Assembly (NCBI GenBank): GCA_012519525.1
Contig: JAAYQB010000007.1
Location: forward strand, 1-12,025
Source of the DNA: Bacteroidales bacterium
GTDB taxonomy: Bacteria > Bacteroidota > Bacteroidia > Bacteroidales > WCHB1-69
Direction: 5' to 3'
DNA: 12,025 nucleotides
Part shown: one piece after another, positions 1 through 7,372 of the stretch
How positions within the stretch are numbered: the stretch's first letter is position 1
How the letters are laid out: each line of letters starts with the position of its first letter
Translations under genes and position numbers: made by a program
Notes under the pieces: model-generated
What the model was told of the DNA's origin: nothing
Databases searched by the model: none
Seen by the model: only the letters and a program-made list of their open reading frames with translations

Positions 1-221
1 AAACGATGACCGAAATACCTTATGCTATCCCAAGCGATGGAACGGTCAACGTAAAGATAATGAGCGTTAGCGGACAAGTATTGTATCAAAAAGAGATACA
101 AGCTACAGCCGGCAATCACAGTCTTGTAGTAGATATTGATTTCTTATCCAATGGTATCTATTACTACAGCATGGGATATGCAGGTAGAACAATCGTTAAA
201 AAAATGACAGTTAACAAATAA
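1..221 (+). CDS. C-terminal fragment of a secreted protein with a T9SS type A sorting domain
   Basis: This is the 3' end of a gene that begins left of the window; the reading frame is open from base 3, so the Met at base 6 is internal. The roughly 72 visible residues match the type A C-terminal domain (Por secretion tail) seen on proteins exported by the type IX secretion system: a short Y-x-I/L-P strand, G-x-V-x-V-x-I-x-x-x-x-G-x-x-L, a G-x-H/N-x-x-x-x-D turn, L-x-x-G-I-Y-Y-Y, and a final basic V-K-K-M-x-V-x-K. In known systems this domain directs the protein across the outer membrane and is removed when the cargo is anchored or released. The N-terminal functional part is not visible, so the cargo's activity is unknown. 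The gene ends in TAA and is followed 35 nt later by a strong intrinsic terminator, so it ends its transcript. Confidence is high for the domain, nil for cargo function. Confidence 0.85.
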   Translation, partial: TMTEIPYAIPSDGTVNVKIMSVSGQVLYQKEIQATAGNHSLVVDIDFLSNGIYYYSMGYAGRTIVKKMTVNK

Positions 222-256
222 TAAAATTTTTCATTTAACAACAAGGTTATTTTTGT

Positions 257-292
257 AGAGGATGCTCAAAAAAAGAGCATCCTCTTTTTTTA
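257..292 (+). terminator. Rho-independent terminator after the T9SS cargo gene
   Basis: A perfect 11-bp stem (257-267 AGAGGATGCTC with 275-285 GAGCATCCTCT) closes a loop of seven A residues and runs straight into a T tract (285-291). It lies 35 nt after the stop codon of the upstream gene. On the minus strand the hairpin is not followed by T residues, so it should stop only rightward transcription and is not the terminator for folB. Confidence 0.92.
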
Positions 293-300
293 TTTCTTCC

Positions 301-330
301 GCTTACTGAGCCTGTTGAAGTAGTCGAAGC
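301..330. repeat. Imperfect palindromic intergenic repeat (CTGAGCCTGTTGAAG... type)
   Basis: The segment starts GCTTACTGAGCCTG and ends GTAGTCGAAGC, so its ends (GCTT/GAAGC) can pair. It resembles the short CTTCGAC...GCTCAGT extragenic repeats common in many bacterial genomes, including Bacteroidetes. The core AAGTAGTCGA recurs at about 11897-11906. It sits in the 3' intergenic space between the cargo gene and folB. The family assignment is from memory and not checked. Confidence 0.5.
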
Positions 331-333
331 GTC

Positions 334-351
334 AATTCGTAATTCGTAATT
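334..351. repeat. Heptanucleotide tandem repeat AATTCGT x 2.6
   Basis: AATTCGT occurs twice in tandem (334-340, 341-347) and is followed by a partial third unit AATT. Short AATTCGT/ATTACGA arrays are known as scattered intergenic repeats in several bacterial groups. It lies just 3' of folB (minus strand) with no coding potential. Confidence 0.6.
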
Positions 352-374
352 GTTTATTCTACCTTTTTAGCATA

Positions 375-737
375 CTACCTAATATCATCACTACTTAGTG
401 TAATACTTACGGCTTCGATTTTTCCACCGATTGGCGGGTTCAGTTTACGTATTTTAACCTCTACATGCTTAATTTGAGGAAATTGTTGTTGAATTTTAAC
501 AATGATTCGATAGGCTATATTTTCTAATAATAAGGAAGTTTTTTTCAGTTCTTGTTGTATTAATAAATACACTGTTTGGTAATTGATGGTTTTACTCAAT
601 TCATCTTCTTTTGCTGCAGTTATTATGTCGCATTCCAAGCAGCAATCTACAGTAAAATTAGTCCCTATTTTACGTTCTTCTTCATAGCACCCATGATGTG
701 CGTAAAAGTGCATATTCTCTATTTCAATTTTTGCCAT
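375..737 (-). CDS. folB: Dihydroneopterin aldolase (FolB)
   Basis: The 120-residue product catalyses cleavage of 7,8-dihydroneopterin to 6-hydroxymethyl-7,8-dihydropterin and glycolaldehyde in tetrahydrofolate synthesis; it is cytosolic and normally an octamer of tunnelling-fold subunits. Family features seen are the start M-A-K-I-x-I-x-x-M-x-F-Y-A-x-H-G-x-x-x-x-E (residues 1-21), the T-I-N-Y segment (50-53) matching the conserved active-site Tyr region, L-L-E-N-I-A (70-75) with the pterin-anchoring Glu72, and V-x-I-R-K-L-N-P-P (94-102) with the conserved Lys98. Length fits the family (about 120). A longer in-frame ATG exists at 767, but it overlaps a TACTTTTG promoter box, so the start at 737 is preferred; it also gives the normal FolB N-terminus. 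The gene stands alone and is divergent from gyrB. No clear terminator was seen downstream. Confidence 0.93.
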   Translation of the reverse strand: MAKIEIENMHFYAHHGCYEEERKIGTNFTVDCCLECDIITAAKEDELSKTINYQTVYLLIQQELKKTSLLLENIAYRIIVKIQQQFPQIKHVEVKIRKLNPPIGGKIEAVSITLSSDDIR

Positions 738-756
738 AACTTTTTTTTTACGTGTG

Positions 757-790
757 CAAAAGTACATTTTTTAGTTGAATAAAATTCAAA
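757..790 (-). promoter_or_regulatory. folB promoter (Bacteroidetes type)
   Basis: On the minus strand the -7 box TACTTTTG occupies 764-757 and matches TAnnTTTG exactly. A TTTG at 790-787 lies 22 nt upstream and can serve as the -33 box. Transcription would begin near 751-753, leaving a leader of roughly 15 nt before the ATG at 737. This also argues against the alternative ATG at 767. Confidence 0.65.
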
Positions 791-805
791 AAAACGATAT
801 TTTTA

Positions 806-836
806 TTGTTTTATATCATAATTTTTTCTATTTTTG
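806..836 (+). promoter_or_regulatory. gyrB promoter (Bacteroidetes type)
   Basis: TTG at 806-808, a 20-nt spacer and TATTTTTG at 829-836 fit the Bacteroidetes sigma-70 pattern TTG-N19/20-TAnnTTTG. The predicted start of transcription is near 842, giving a leader of about 20-28 nt. It is back to back with the folB promoter; the two -33 boxes are 15 bp apart. Confidence 0.7.
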
Positions 837-863
837 CTACAGATTGTAAGAATTCTTAAAAGA

Positions 864-2849
864 ATGAATATGAATGAAGTAAACCTAGAAGGAATAGAAA
901 AACAAAACGGTAATTATACAGCAGAAAATATACAAGTTTTAGAAGGTTTAGAAGCCGTACGCAAACGTCCTGCTATGTACATAGGCGATGTAGGTGATCG
1001 AGGACTTCATCATTTGGTTTATGAGGTGGTTGATAACTCTATTGATGAAGCACTTGCAGGTCATTGCGATAAAATAGATGTAATTATTCATAAAGATAAT
1101 TCTATTTCGGTACAAGATAATGGACGAGGTATTCCGACCGACTTGCATGAAAAAGAAAATAGGTCTGCATTGGAAGTTGTATTAACAGTGCTACATGCAG
1201 GAGGAAAATTCGATAAAGGCTCTTATAAAGTTTCGGGAGGTTTGCACGGTATAGGGATTTCATGTGTTAATGCTTTAGCAAAGAAATTAAAAGTAGAGGT
1301 CTTTCGAGAAGGGAAGCATTTTATGCAAGAATATGAAACGGGAGACCCTTTGTATCCTGTTAAAGAAGTAGGACCCACCGATAAAAGAGGAACTTATATG
1401 TGGTTTTTACCTGATTATAGTATTTTTGTTGCAAAAGAGTATAAATTTGAAACTCTTGCAACTCGTTTACGTGAATTAGCTTTTTTGAACAAAGGAATTA
1501 CATTAACCATTACCGATGAAAGAGTAAAAGAAGATGATGGGAACTATTTAACACAAAGTTTCTATTCGGAAAAAGGCTTAATTGATTTCATTAATTATTT
1601 AGATGGTAACAGAGAAAAATTAATAGAAGAGCCTATTTATATGGAAGGCGAAAAATCGGATGTTCCTGTCGAAATAGTGATGCAATACAATACGGCTTAT
1701 TCTGAAAATTTGCATTCTTATGTCAATAATATCAACACACATGAAGGTGGAACTCATTTAACGGGATTCCGAAGAGGTTTGACGCGTACTTTAAAAAAAT
1801 ATGCCGATGACCAGAAGCTATTGGAAAAACTTGAAAAGCAAAAAATAGAAATTAGCGGAGATGATTTTCGAGAAGGACTAACGGCAATCATATCTGTGAA
1901 AGTTGCAGAACCACAGTTTGAAGGTCAAACTAAAACTAAGTTGGGAAATAGCGAAATAGAAGGGGTGGTTAGTCAATTAGTCAGCGAAATGCTTACTTAT
2001 TATTTGGAGGAACATCCCAAAGAAGCGCGTAATATAGTTGACAAGGTAGTTTTAGCGGCTACAGCGCGACATGCGGCACGTAAAGCACGCGATCTTGTTC
2101 AACGTAAAAATGTATTATCAGGTTCAGGTTTGCCGGGAAAACTTTCCGATTGTTCGGATAAAGATCCTGCTAATTGCGAGATTTTTATTGTGGAGGGTGA
2201 TTCGGCAGGCGGTACTGCAAAACAAGGGCGTGATAATCGAACGCAAGCCATACTTCCTTTACGAGGAAAGATATTAAACGTTGAAAAAGCAATGCAGCAT
2301 CGTATATTCGACAACGAAGAAATAAAAAATATTTATACGGCATTAGGAGTTACTGTAGGTACGGAAGAAGACTCAAAAGCACTGAATCTGTCTAAATTAA
2401 GGTATCATAAAATAATCATTATGACCGATGCCGATATTGATGGCAGTCATATTGCAACTTTACTTTTAACTTTCTTTTTCCGCTATATGAAAGAGCTTAT
2501 TGAGCAAGGTTATGTGTATATTGCAACACCGCCTCTGTATTTAGTGAAAAGAGGAAAAGAAGAGCAATATTGTTGGAGCGAAGAAGAAAGAGATGCTATT
2601 GTAAGAGCTTATCAAGAACAAGGGAAAGATAAAGGGATTACTATACAGCGTTATAAAGGTCTCGGAGAAATGAATTATGATCAATTGTGGGATACAACAA
2701 TGAATCCGGAACATAGAACACTGAGACAAATTACCATTGAAAATGCTGCTGAGGCAGACTATGTTTTCTCTATGCTTATGGGAGAAGAAGTGCCGCCTCG
2801 TAGAGAATTTATCGAGAGAAATGCTCGTTATGCAAATATAGATGCGTAG
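864..2849 (+). CDS. gyrB: DNA gyrase subunit B
   Basis: This is the ATPase subunit of DNA gyrase, which introduces negative supercoils together with GyrA. In the 661-residue product the GHKL ATPase motifs are E-V-V-D-N-S-I-D-E-A (54-63, catalytic Glu and Mg-binding Asn), D-N-G-R-G-I-P (85-91) and G-G-L-H-G-I-G (125-131). The transducer loop Q-T-K-T-K-L-G-N (355-362) follows, then the TOPRIM motifs E-G-D-S-A-G-G (444-450) and D-A-D-I-D-G (522-527), and R-Y-K-G-L-G-E-M-N (596-604). This last motif with the following Q-L-W-x-T-T-M-N-P marks GyrB rather than ParE. The length is that of short GyrB proteins lacking the large E. coli insert. ATGs at 864 and 870 are both possible starts; a TTG at 834 is in frame but lies inside the -7 box and is rejected. 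The gene converges on the PPTase gene with a 15-nt gap and no visible terminator. Confidence 0.97.
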   Translation: MNMNEVNLEGIEKQNGNYTAENIQVLEGLEAVRKRPAMYIGDVGDRGLHHLVYEVVDNSIDEALAGHCDKIDVIIHKDNSISVQDNGRGIPTDLHEKENRSALEVVLTVLHAGGKFDKGSYKVSGGLHGIGISCVNALAKKLKVEVFREGKHFMQEYETGDPLYPVKEVGPTDKRGTYMWFLPDYSIFVAKEYKFETLATRLRELAFLNKGITLTITDERVKEDDGNYLTQSFYSEKGLIDFINYLDGNREKLIEEPIYMEGEKSDVPVEIVMQYNTAYSENLHSYVNNINTHEGGTHLTGFRRGLTRTLKKYADDQKLLEKLEKQKIEISGDDFREGLTAIISVKVAEPQFEGQTKTKLGNSEIEGVVSQLVSEMLTYYLEEHPKEARNIVDKVVLAATARHAARKARDLVQRKNVLSGSGLPGKLSDCSDKDPANCEIFIVEGDSAGGTAKQGRDNRTQAILPLRGKILNVEKAMQHRIFDNEEIKNIYTALGVTVGTEEDSKALNLSKLRYHKIIIMTDADIDGSHIATLLLTFFFRYMKELIEQGYVYIATPPLYLVKRGKEEQYCWSEEERDAIVRAYQEQGKDKGITIQRYKGLGEMNYDQLWDTTMNPEHRTLRQITIENAAEADYVFSMLMGEEVPPRREFIERNARYANIDA

Positions 2850-2864
2850 TAGAAATATTACAAT

Positions 2865-3494
2865 TTAATACGTATAGACAAGCATATAACCGTCAATTTC
2901 TTTATAAAACAGACGATGTTTTTGTTCAAAATCATGGGTTTTTATAGAAATAAAAGAAGATTTTTGCGGATTATAAAAGTCAAATGCTTGTAACAATAAA
3001 TGTTCGCTAAATAAAGGTTCTTTATCGGAATACATTTTATAAAGACATTCTTTAGCCCCCCAATACACATGTAGCAGTTGACTATCTTTCAAATTAACGG
3101 TATTCATTTCTAAAGGAGTTAGAAATCGAGATGCTAATGCGGGCATACGTTCTGAAATTTTTTCAATATCAATGCCTACCAAATGGGTTGGAGAAACAAA
3201 AGCCGAAGCATATTTTCCGGAATGAGAAACGGAAATATGTGCCGTATTGTTTTCTAAAAAAGGTTTTCCTTTCGAATTGTAAACAATGGAAATATCTTGT
3301 TCGAGAAGATGTCTTAATAAGACACGGTATGCTAAGCCTTGTGTACGTTTTTTTTCGTTTTTTATAGTGTCGAAATACAATTTATCCGCATCCGATAGCG
3401 AATACAATGTTAATAATGTGTCTTCATCTTCAGTGATTTCCCATATTCCCCATTTTCCAACACCTTTAATAACTTCGACAAGACTGATAGGCAT
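2865..3494 (-). CDS. 4'-phosphopantetheinyl transferase (Sfp/AcpT type)
   Basis: The 209-residue product should move the 4'-phosphopantetheine arm from CoA to a serine of acyl or peptidyl carrier proteins. It has the Sfp-type two-lobed layout. Conserved features seen are G-K-P (75-77), I-S-V-S-H-S-G (87-93), the Mg-binding G-I-D-I-E (107-111), and W-G-A-K-E-C-L-Y-K (145-153), corresponding to W-x-x-K-E-x-x-x-K. The length is near the usual 210-230. It starts 8 nt after the metG stop on the same strand, so it is probably co-transcribed with metG; no promoter was seen in the gap. A short AcpS homologue may do the housekeeping role elsewhere in the genome, so the carrier-protein partner is not settled by context. 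Its 3' end faces gyrB. Confidence 0.9.
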   Translation of the reverse strand: MPISLVEVIKGVGKWGIWEITEDEDTLLTLYSLSDADKLYFDTIKNEKKRTQGLAYRVLLRHLLEQDISIVYNSKGKPFLENNTAHISVSHSGKYASAFVSPTHLVGIDIEKISERMPALASRFLTPLEMNTVNLKDSQLLHVYWGAKECLYKMYSDKEPLFSEHLLLQAFDFYNPQKSSFISIKTHDFEQKHRLFYKEIDGYMLVYTY

Positions 3495-3502
3495 GACCGT
3501 GA

Positions 3503-5563
3503 TTATTTAACCGTACTACCGTTTTCTGTAGGATGGATAGGGGAGACCAAACACAATTCCCCTTTTGAATTTTCAGCCATGAGTATCATTCCTTTGGAAT
3601 GAATTCCTTTGATTTCTTTTCCTTCCAAATTAATCAGCATAATGACTTGTTTGCCGATTAGTGCTTCCGGCTCATAAAATTCGGCGATACCGCTAACGAT
3701 GGTACGTTGATCAATACCTGTATCAACTTTTAATCGGATGAGTTTTTTTGTTTTTGCTACTTTTTCAGCTTCCAATATTGTACAAGTACGAATATCCATT
3801 TTCTGAAAATTATCGAAAGAAATGGTTGCTTTTTGGGGAGTAACCGAATGGGTTGTCGTTTGATTTTCGTTTTTACTTTTATGTAATTTTTCTATTTGAG
3901 CTTCAATGCTTGCATCTTCAATTTTATCGAATAATAGTTGTGGTTCGTTGATAATGTGATTATCGGGGAGTAGCGTATTGCTTCCGGCTTTTTGCCAATC
4001 TAATTTCGGCAGATTCAATAAATTTCTTAATTTAGTAGCGGTAAATGGAAGAAAAGGTTCGGACAAGATGCTTAAATTAGCGCTTATTTGTAGTGCGATA
4101 TTTAAAATAGTTTGAACTCTTTCAGGATTGTCTTTGAACAACTTCCATGGTTCCATATCGGTCAAATATTTATTGCCTAAGCGAGCAAGATTCATTAGCT
4201 CGGAAAGTGCTTCTCGGAAATGATATTTTTCGATATTTCGTCCGATAAGTTCGGGATATTGCGATAAGGCATGGATAACGGCTTTATCTTCGTCAATAAG
4301 ATGAGTTATCGGAGGAATTTTCCCATTAAAATATTTATGAGTAAGAACCATAGTCCTATTGATAAAATTGCCGTAAACGGCTAATAATTCGTTGTTGTTT
4401 TTGGCTTGAAAATCTTTCCAAGTAAAATCATTGTCTTTTGTTTCGGGAGCATTGGCAGTTAATGTATAACGCAACACATCTTGTTTGTCTTTAAAATCGA
4501 CCAAGTACTCATGCAACCAGATTGCCCAATTTTTAGAGGTAGATATTTTATCGTTTTCTAAATTCATAAATTCGTTAGCGGGGACATTATTAGGGAGTAT
4601 GTAAGCACCGTTTGCTTTTAGCATTGCCGGAAAAATAATGCAATGGAATACGATATTATCTTTTCCGATAAAATGCACAAGTTTAGTGTCGTCCGATTTC
4701 CAATAAGGTTCCCATTCTTTGTGTTGACTTAAAGCCCATTCTTTGGTAGCAGAAATATAACCTATTGGAGCATCGAACCAAACATAGAGTACTTTTCCTT
4801 CCGTATTAGGGAGTGGAACTTTTACACCCCAATCCAAATCTCTTGTAACGGCACGAGAACGTAATCCCATATCAATCCAAGATTTGCATTGTCCGTATAC
4901 GTTGGGTTTCCAATCGTTTTTATGTTCTTCTAAAATCCATTGACGGAAAAAACTTTCATAGTCTTCCAATGGTAGAAACCAGTGTTTTGTATCTTTCATA
5001 ATAGGTTTGCTACCGCTTAATACGGAAACAGGATTGATTAAATCGGTAGCATTTAAACTTGTTCCGCAAACTTCGCATTGGTCGCCATAGGCTTTTTCGT
5101 TACTACAGTGCGGACAAGTTCCTGTGATGTATCTATCGGCTAAAAATTGTTGTGCTTCTTCGTCGTAATATTGTTGTGTTGTTTTTTCGATGAATTTATT
5201 CTTGTTATATAATTCGGTAAAAAAAGTAGATGCTGTTTCGTGATGTACGGCATTGGAGGTGCGAGAATAAATATCAAAACTAATTCCAAATTCTTCAAAA
5301 GAATTTTTGTTCATACGATGGTAATAATCGACAATAGCTTGAGGAGTAGTATTTTCGTTGCGAGCTTTTATGGTAATAGGAACTCCGTGTTCGTCGGAAC
5401 CTCCGATTAATACAACTTCATCTCTCATCGAGCGTAAATAGCGAACATAGATATCGGCAGGGACATAAACCCCTGCTAAATGACCGATGTGTAAAGGACC
5501 GTTTGCATAAGGAAGTGCAGTAGTTACGGTATATCGTTTAAATTTATTTTCTGTATATGCCAT
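3503..5563 (-). CDS. metG: Methionine--tRNA ligase
   Basis: This cytosolic class I aminoacyl-tRNA synthetase charges tRNA-Met, including the initiator. The 686-residue product has the Rossmann-fold signature P-Y-A-N-G-P-L-H-I-G-H (18-28) containing the HIGH motif. A zinc knuckle inserted in the connective peptide uses Cys150, Cys153, Cys163 and Cys166. The KMSKS loop is present as K-I-S-T-S (339-343). An anticodon-binding helical domain follows, then a charged linker near 560-580 and a C-terminal OB-fold tRNA-binding domain (about 581-686, Trbp111/EMAP-like) ending at the stop. KISTS is the form I expect in Bacteroidetes MetG, so it is not a defect. It is the first gene of a probable metG-PPTase operon. 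The ATG at 5563 gives the expected N-terminus just before the HIGH region. Confidence 0.97.
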   Translation of the reverse strand: MAYTENKFKRYTVTTALPYANGPLHIGHLAGVYVPADIYVRYLRSMRDEVVLIGGSDEHGVPITIKARNENTTPQAIVDYYHRMNKNSFEEFGISFDIYSRTSNAVHHETASTFFTELYNKNKFIEKTTQQYYDEEAQQFLADRYITGTCPHCSNEKAYGDQCEVCGTSLNATDLINPVSVLSGSKPIMKDTKHWFLPLEDYESFFRQWILEEHKNDWKPNVYGQCKSWIDMGLRSRAVTRDLDWGVKVPLPNTEGKVLYVWFDAPIGYISATKEWALSQHKEWEPYWKSDDTKLVHFIGKDNIVFHCIIFPAMLKANGAYILPNNVPANEFMNLENDKISTSKNWAIWLHEYLVDFKDKQDVLRYTLTANAPETKDNDFTWKDFQAKNNNELLAVYGNFINRTMVLTHKYFNGKIPPITHLIDEDKAVIHALSQYPELIGRNIEKYHFREALSELMNLARLGNKYLTDMEPWKLFKDNPERVQTILNIALQISANLSILSEPFLPFTATKLRNLLNLPKLDWQKAGSNTLLPDNHIINEPQLLFDKIEDASIEAQIEKLHKSKNENQTTTHSVTPQKATISFDNFQKMDIRTCTILEAEKVAKTKKLIRLKVDTGIDQRTIVSGIAEFYEPEALIGKQVIMLINLEGKEIKGIHSKGMILMAENSKGELCLVSPIHPTENGSTVK

Positions 5564-5610
5564 GAGAATCAGTTGTTTATTATAAATTAAAAATACTTAT
5601 TTAAAAAATA

Positions 5611-5618
5611 CAAATGTA
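5611..5618 (-). promoter_or_regulatory. Probable metG -7 promoter box
   Basis: TACATTTG on the minus strand (5618-5611) matches TAnnTTTG and lies 47 nt before the metG ATG. No good TTG was found 19-22 nt upstream of it, so the -33 element is weak or absent. Confidence 0.5.
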
Positions 5619-5678
5619 CAAGATTTTTTTAAATGGATTTAATTAATGAAAAAACAATTTTTATATTGAAAAAAAACC

Positions 5679-5686
5679 TATTTTCG
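5679..5686 (+). promoter_or_regulatory. Possible resB -7 promoter box
   Basis: TATTTTCG differs from TAnnTTTG at one base and lies 55 nt before the resB-like ATG. The upstream -33 region is only AT-rich. It is the best candidate for rightward transcription in the 178-bp metG/resB divergent gap; the call is weak. Confidence 0.3.
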
Positions 5687-5741
5687 CATAACATAATAAG
5701 AAGGGAAATTTTAAGTATTAGAAGAAAAATATATAAAGAAA

Positions 5742-6590
5742 ATGAAGAGGTTGGCTAAAAATATCATTTCTTTGATAGCAGGAATTGTATTACTATTGGC
5801 TTTTAGTATGATTCCAATTGATATTCATAACTTTGCTTTTCCTACTAATTTGTTTTTATTGTTAGGTTTAATTTATTTTTCTCTACTTGCAGGAAGATTG
5901 TCTGAAAGATTTAGGTTTTTATCTTCTAGAAAAGCAGCTTTACTGAGTACGATTGCTGTTATTTTGCTGATGATAATACATTGGTTGTTTTATCACCGAC
6001 AGATTTTTATAGGAAGCAAACTGCCGATTGTATTGTACGATTTTTCGAGTTCGGCTTTATTTATTTTTACTTGGATGTTTTTTTTGTTAGTGTTGGGAGC
6101 TGTTATAGCCCGAAGGCTAACGATAGTAAAAGAAAACAACATTAGTTTTTTACTCAATCATATCGGATTATGGATTACACTATCGGTAGGTTTTTTTGGA
6201 CAAGCCGACAGCTATACATTACAAACAACTTTGGTTCAAAACAATATGACATCGCAGGCTATTACAAAAGAAGGACAATTAATGGAATTGCCTTTTTATA
6301 TAGGATTACAAGATATTTACTCTGAATTTTATTCAACAGGAGAACCTAAGGCGTTTAATGCTACTATTTTTATTGAAAAGAATAATAAAACAAAACGGAA
6401 AACGATAGCTGTCAATCATCCTTATCGCTATAAAAGCTATGACATTTACTTAATGAAAGTAGGAAATAATAGTTGTAGAGTACAAATTGTATATGACCCA
6501 TGGCGTTACATTGTTCTAATGGGTATCATAATAATGATGATGGGAGCTATTTGTTTGTTTTATAATGGAATAAAAACTCTAAAAAAATGA
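5742..6590 (+). CDS. resB: ResB/Ccs1-like cytochrome c biogenesis membrane protein
   Basis: This is the probable ResB (CcsB/Ccs1) partner of the system II cytochrome c maturation apparatus, which with CcsA carries heme outward and attaches it to apocytochrome CXXCH motifs. The 282-residue product has hydrophobic segments at about 6-24, 35-52, 66-84, 102-124 and 140-156. A large extracytoplasmic region (about 157-254) follows, then a last membrane segment at about 256-275. The stretch V-N-H-P-Y-R-Y-K-S-Y-D-I-Y (224-236) matches the ResB consensus V-N-x-P-L-x-Y-x-G-Y-x-x-Y-Q, and D-P-W-R-Y-I-V-L-M-G (252-261) matches the P-x-x-x-x-V-Y-x-G before the last helix. It is shorter than classical ResB (about 400 or more residues) but fits compact Bacteroidetes forms. 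Its stop overlaps the ccsA start (ATGA). The family is well supported by position; the sequence match alone is moderate. Confidence 0.8.
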   Translation: MKRLAKNIISLIAGIVLLLAFSMIPIDIHNFAFPTNLFLLLGLIYFSLLAGRLSERFRFLSSRKAALLSTIAVILLMIIHWLFYHRQIFIGSKLPIVLYDFSSSALFIFTWMFFLLVLGAVIARRLTIVKENNISFLLNHIGLWITLSVGFFGQADSYTLQTTLVQNNMTSQAITKEGQLMELPFYIGLQDIYSEFYSTGEPKAFNATIFIEKNNKTKRKTIAVNHPYRYKSYDIYLMKVGNNSCRVQIVYDPWRYIVLMGIIIMMMGAICLFYNGIKTLKK

Positions 6591-7372
6591 TAAACTGGGA
6601 CAACTTTTATATTTTTGTAATAATTACAATCCTATGTTGGGGAGTAGCTTCTTTATTTTCACTCTTTAGCAATTCATTGAATCGAAGAAAGAATTTTGCT
6701 GTCTGTCTTTATATAATTGGAATAATTGCGATGGCTACATTTATTATAGGATTGGGTTTGTATTTGAAGCGTCCCCCTATGCGGACAATGGGAGAAATAC
6801 GTTTATGGTATGCTTTTTTACTTGGAATAGTCGGACTGATTATTTATTTGCGGTGGAATTTTTCGTGGATATTGTTGTTTACAAGCGTTTTGTCTTCGGT
6901 GTTTTTAATCATAAATCTGATACGTCCCGAACTGCATAACCAAACATTAATGCCTGCTTTACAAAGTATTTGGTTTGTTCCTCATGTAATAATATATATG
7001 TCGTCTTATGCTTTGTTAGGAGGTTCTTTTTTCATAGCTCTTTATGGTTTAATGAAAAAAAATACAAATTATTTGCATGCATGCGATCAATTAGTTATTG
7101 CAGGAACTGCATTTTTTACATTAGCGATGCTGATAGGATCTTTATGGGCTAAAGCAGCTTGGGGGCATTATTGGACATGGGACGCTAAAGAATTATGGGC
7201 TGCCATTACATGGATGATGTATTTGTTTTATCTTCATTTTAGAAATTTTAAATCAAAAAGCAATAAAACTTCCTATGTCATTCTTATTATTGCTTTTATT
7301 GCCTTACAAATGTGTTGGTACGGAGTAAATATTTTTCCTTCTTTAAAAGAAAGTTTACATTCCTACATCTAA
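6587..7372 (+). CDS. ccsA: Cytochrome c biogenesis protein CcsA/ResC
   Basis: This is the heme-handling membrane subunit of system II cytochrome c maturation. The 261-residue product is almost wholly hydrophobic, with about eight predicted membrane helices. The diagnostic tryptophan-rich WWD motif runs from W192 to W209 (W-G-H-Y-W-T-W-D-A-K-E-L-W). Flanking landmarks are P-P-M-R-T-M-G-E (63-70), P-x-L-Q-S-I-W-F-V-P-H (123-133) with a probable heme-ligand His133, and Y-G-V-N...L-H-S-Y (245-260) with His258. The start codon overlaps the upstream stop by ATGA, implying translational coupling with the ResB-like protein. In many Bacteroidetes this pair lies next to nrfHA (cytochrome c nitrite reductase), but no c-type cytochrome is present here. 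Its 3' end overlaps coaE tail to tail by 18 bp. Confidence 0.93.
   Translation: MINWDNFYIFVIITILCWGVASLFSLFSNSLNRRKNFAVCLYIIGIIAMATFIIGLGLYLKRPPMRTMGEIRLWYAFLLGIVGLIIYLRWNFSWILLFTSVLSSVFLIINLIRPELHNQTLMPALQSIWFVPHVIIYMSSYALLGGSFFIALYGLMKKNTNYLHACDQLVIAGTAFFTLAMLIGSLWAKAAWGHYWTWDAKELWAAITWMMYLFYLHFRNFKSKSNKTSYVILIIAFIALQMCWYGVNIFPSLKESLHSYI

Noticed and set aside
301..351. CRISPR-like array near folB
   Set aside because: The heptamer units are directly tandem with no spacers, and the adjacent palindrome occurs once; no cas genes are present.
738..767. Longer folB start giving ten extra N-terminal residues
   Set aside because: The ATG at 767 is part of the TACTTTTG promoter context (ATGTACTTTTGC), so it lies upstream of the expected TSS; the extra residues are not typical of FolB.
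834..863. TTG start for gyrB
   Set aside because: It lies inside the -7 box (829-836), upstream of the predicted TSS, and adds residues not expected in GyrB. ATG 864 or 870 is preferred.
3503..5563. KISTS instead of KMSKS in MetG as a sign of a defective enzyme
   Set aside because: This variant is what I expect in Bacteroidetes MetG; the rest of the enzyme, including HIGH, the four Cys zinc ligands and the tRNA-binding domain, is intact.
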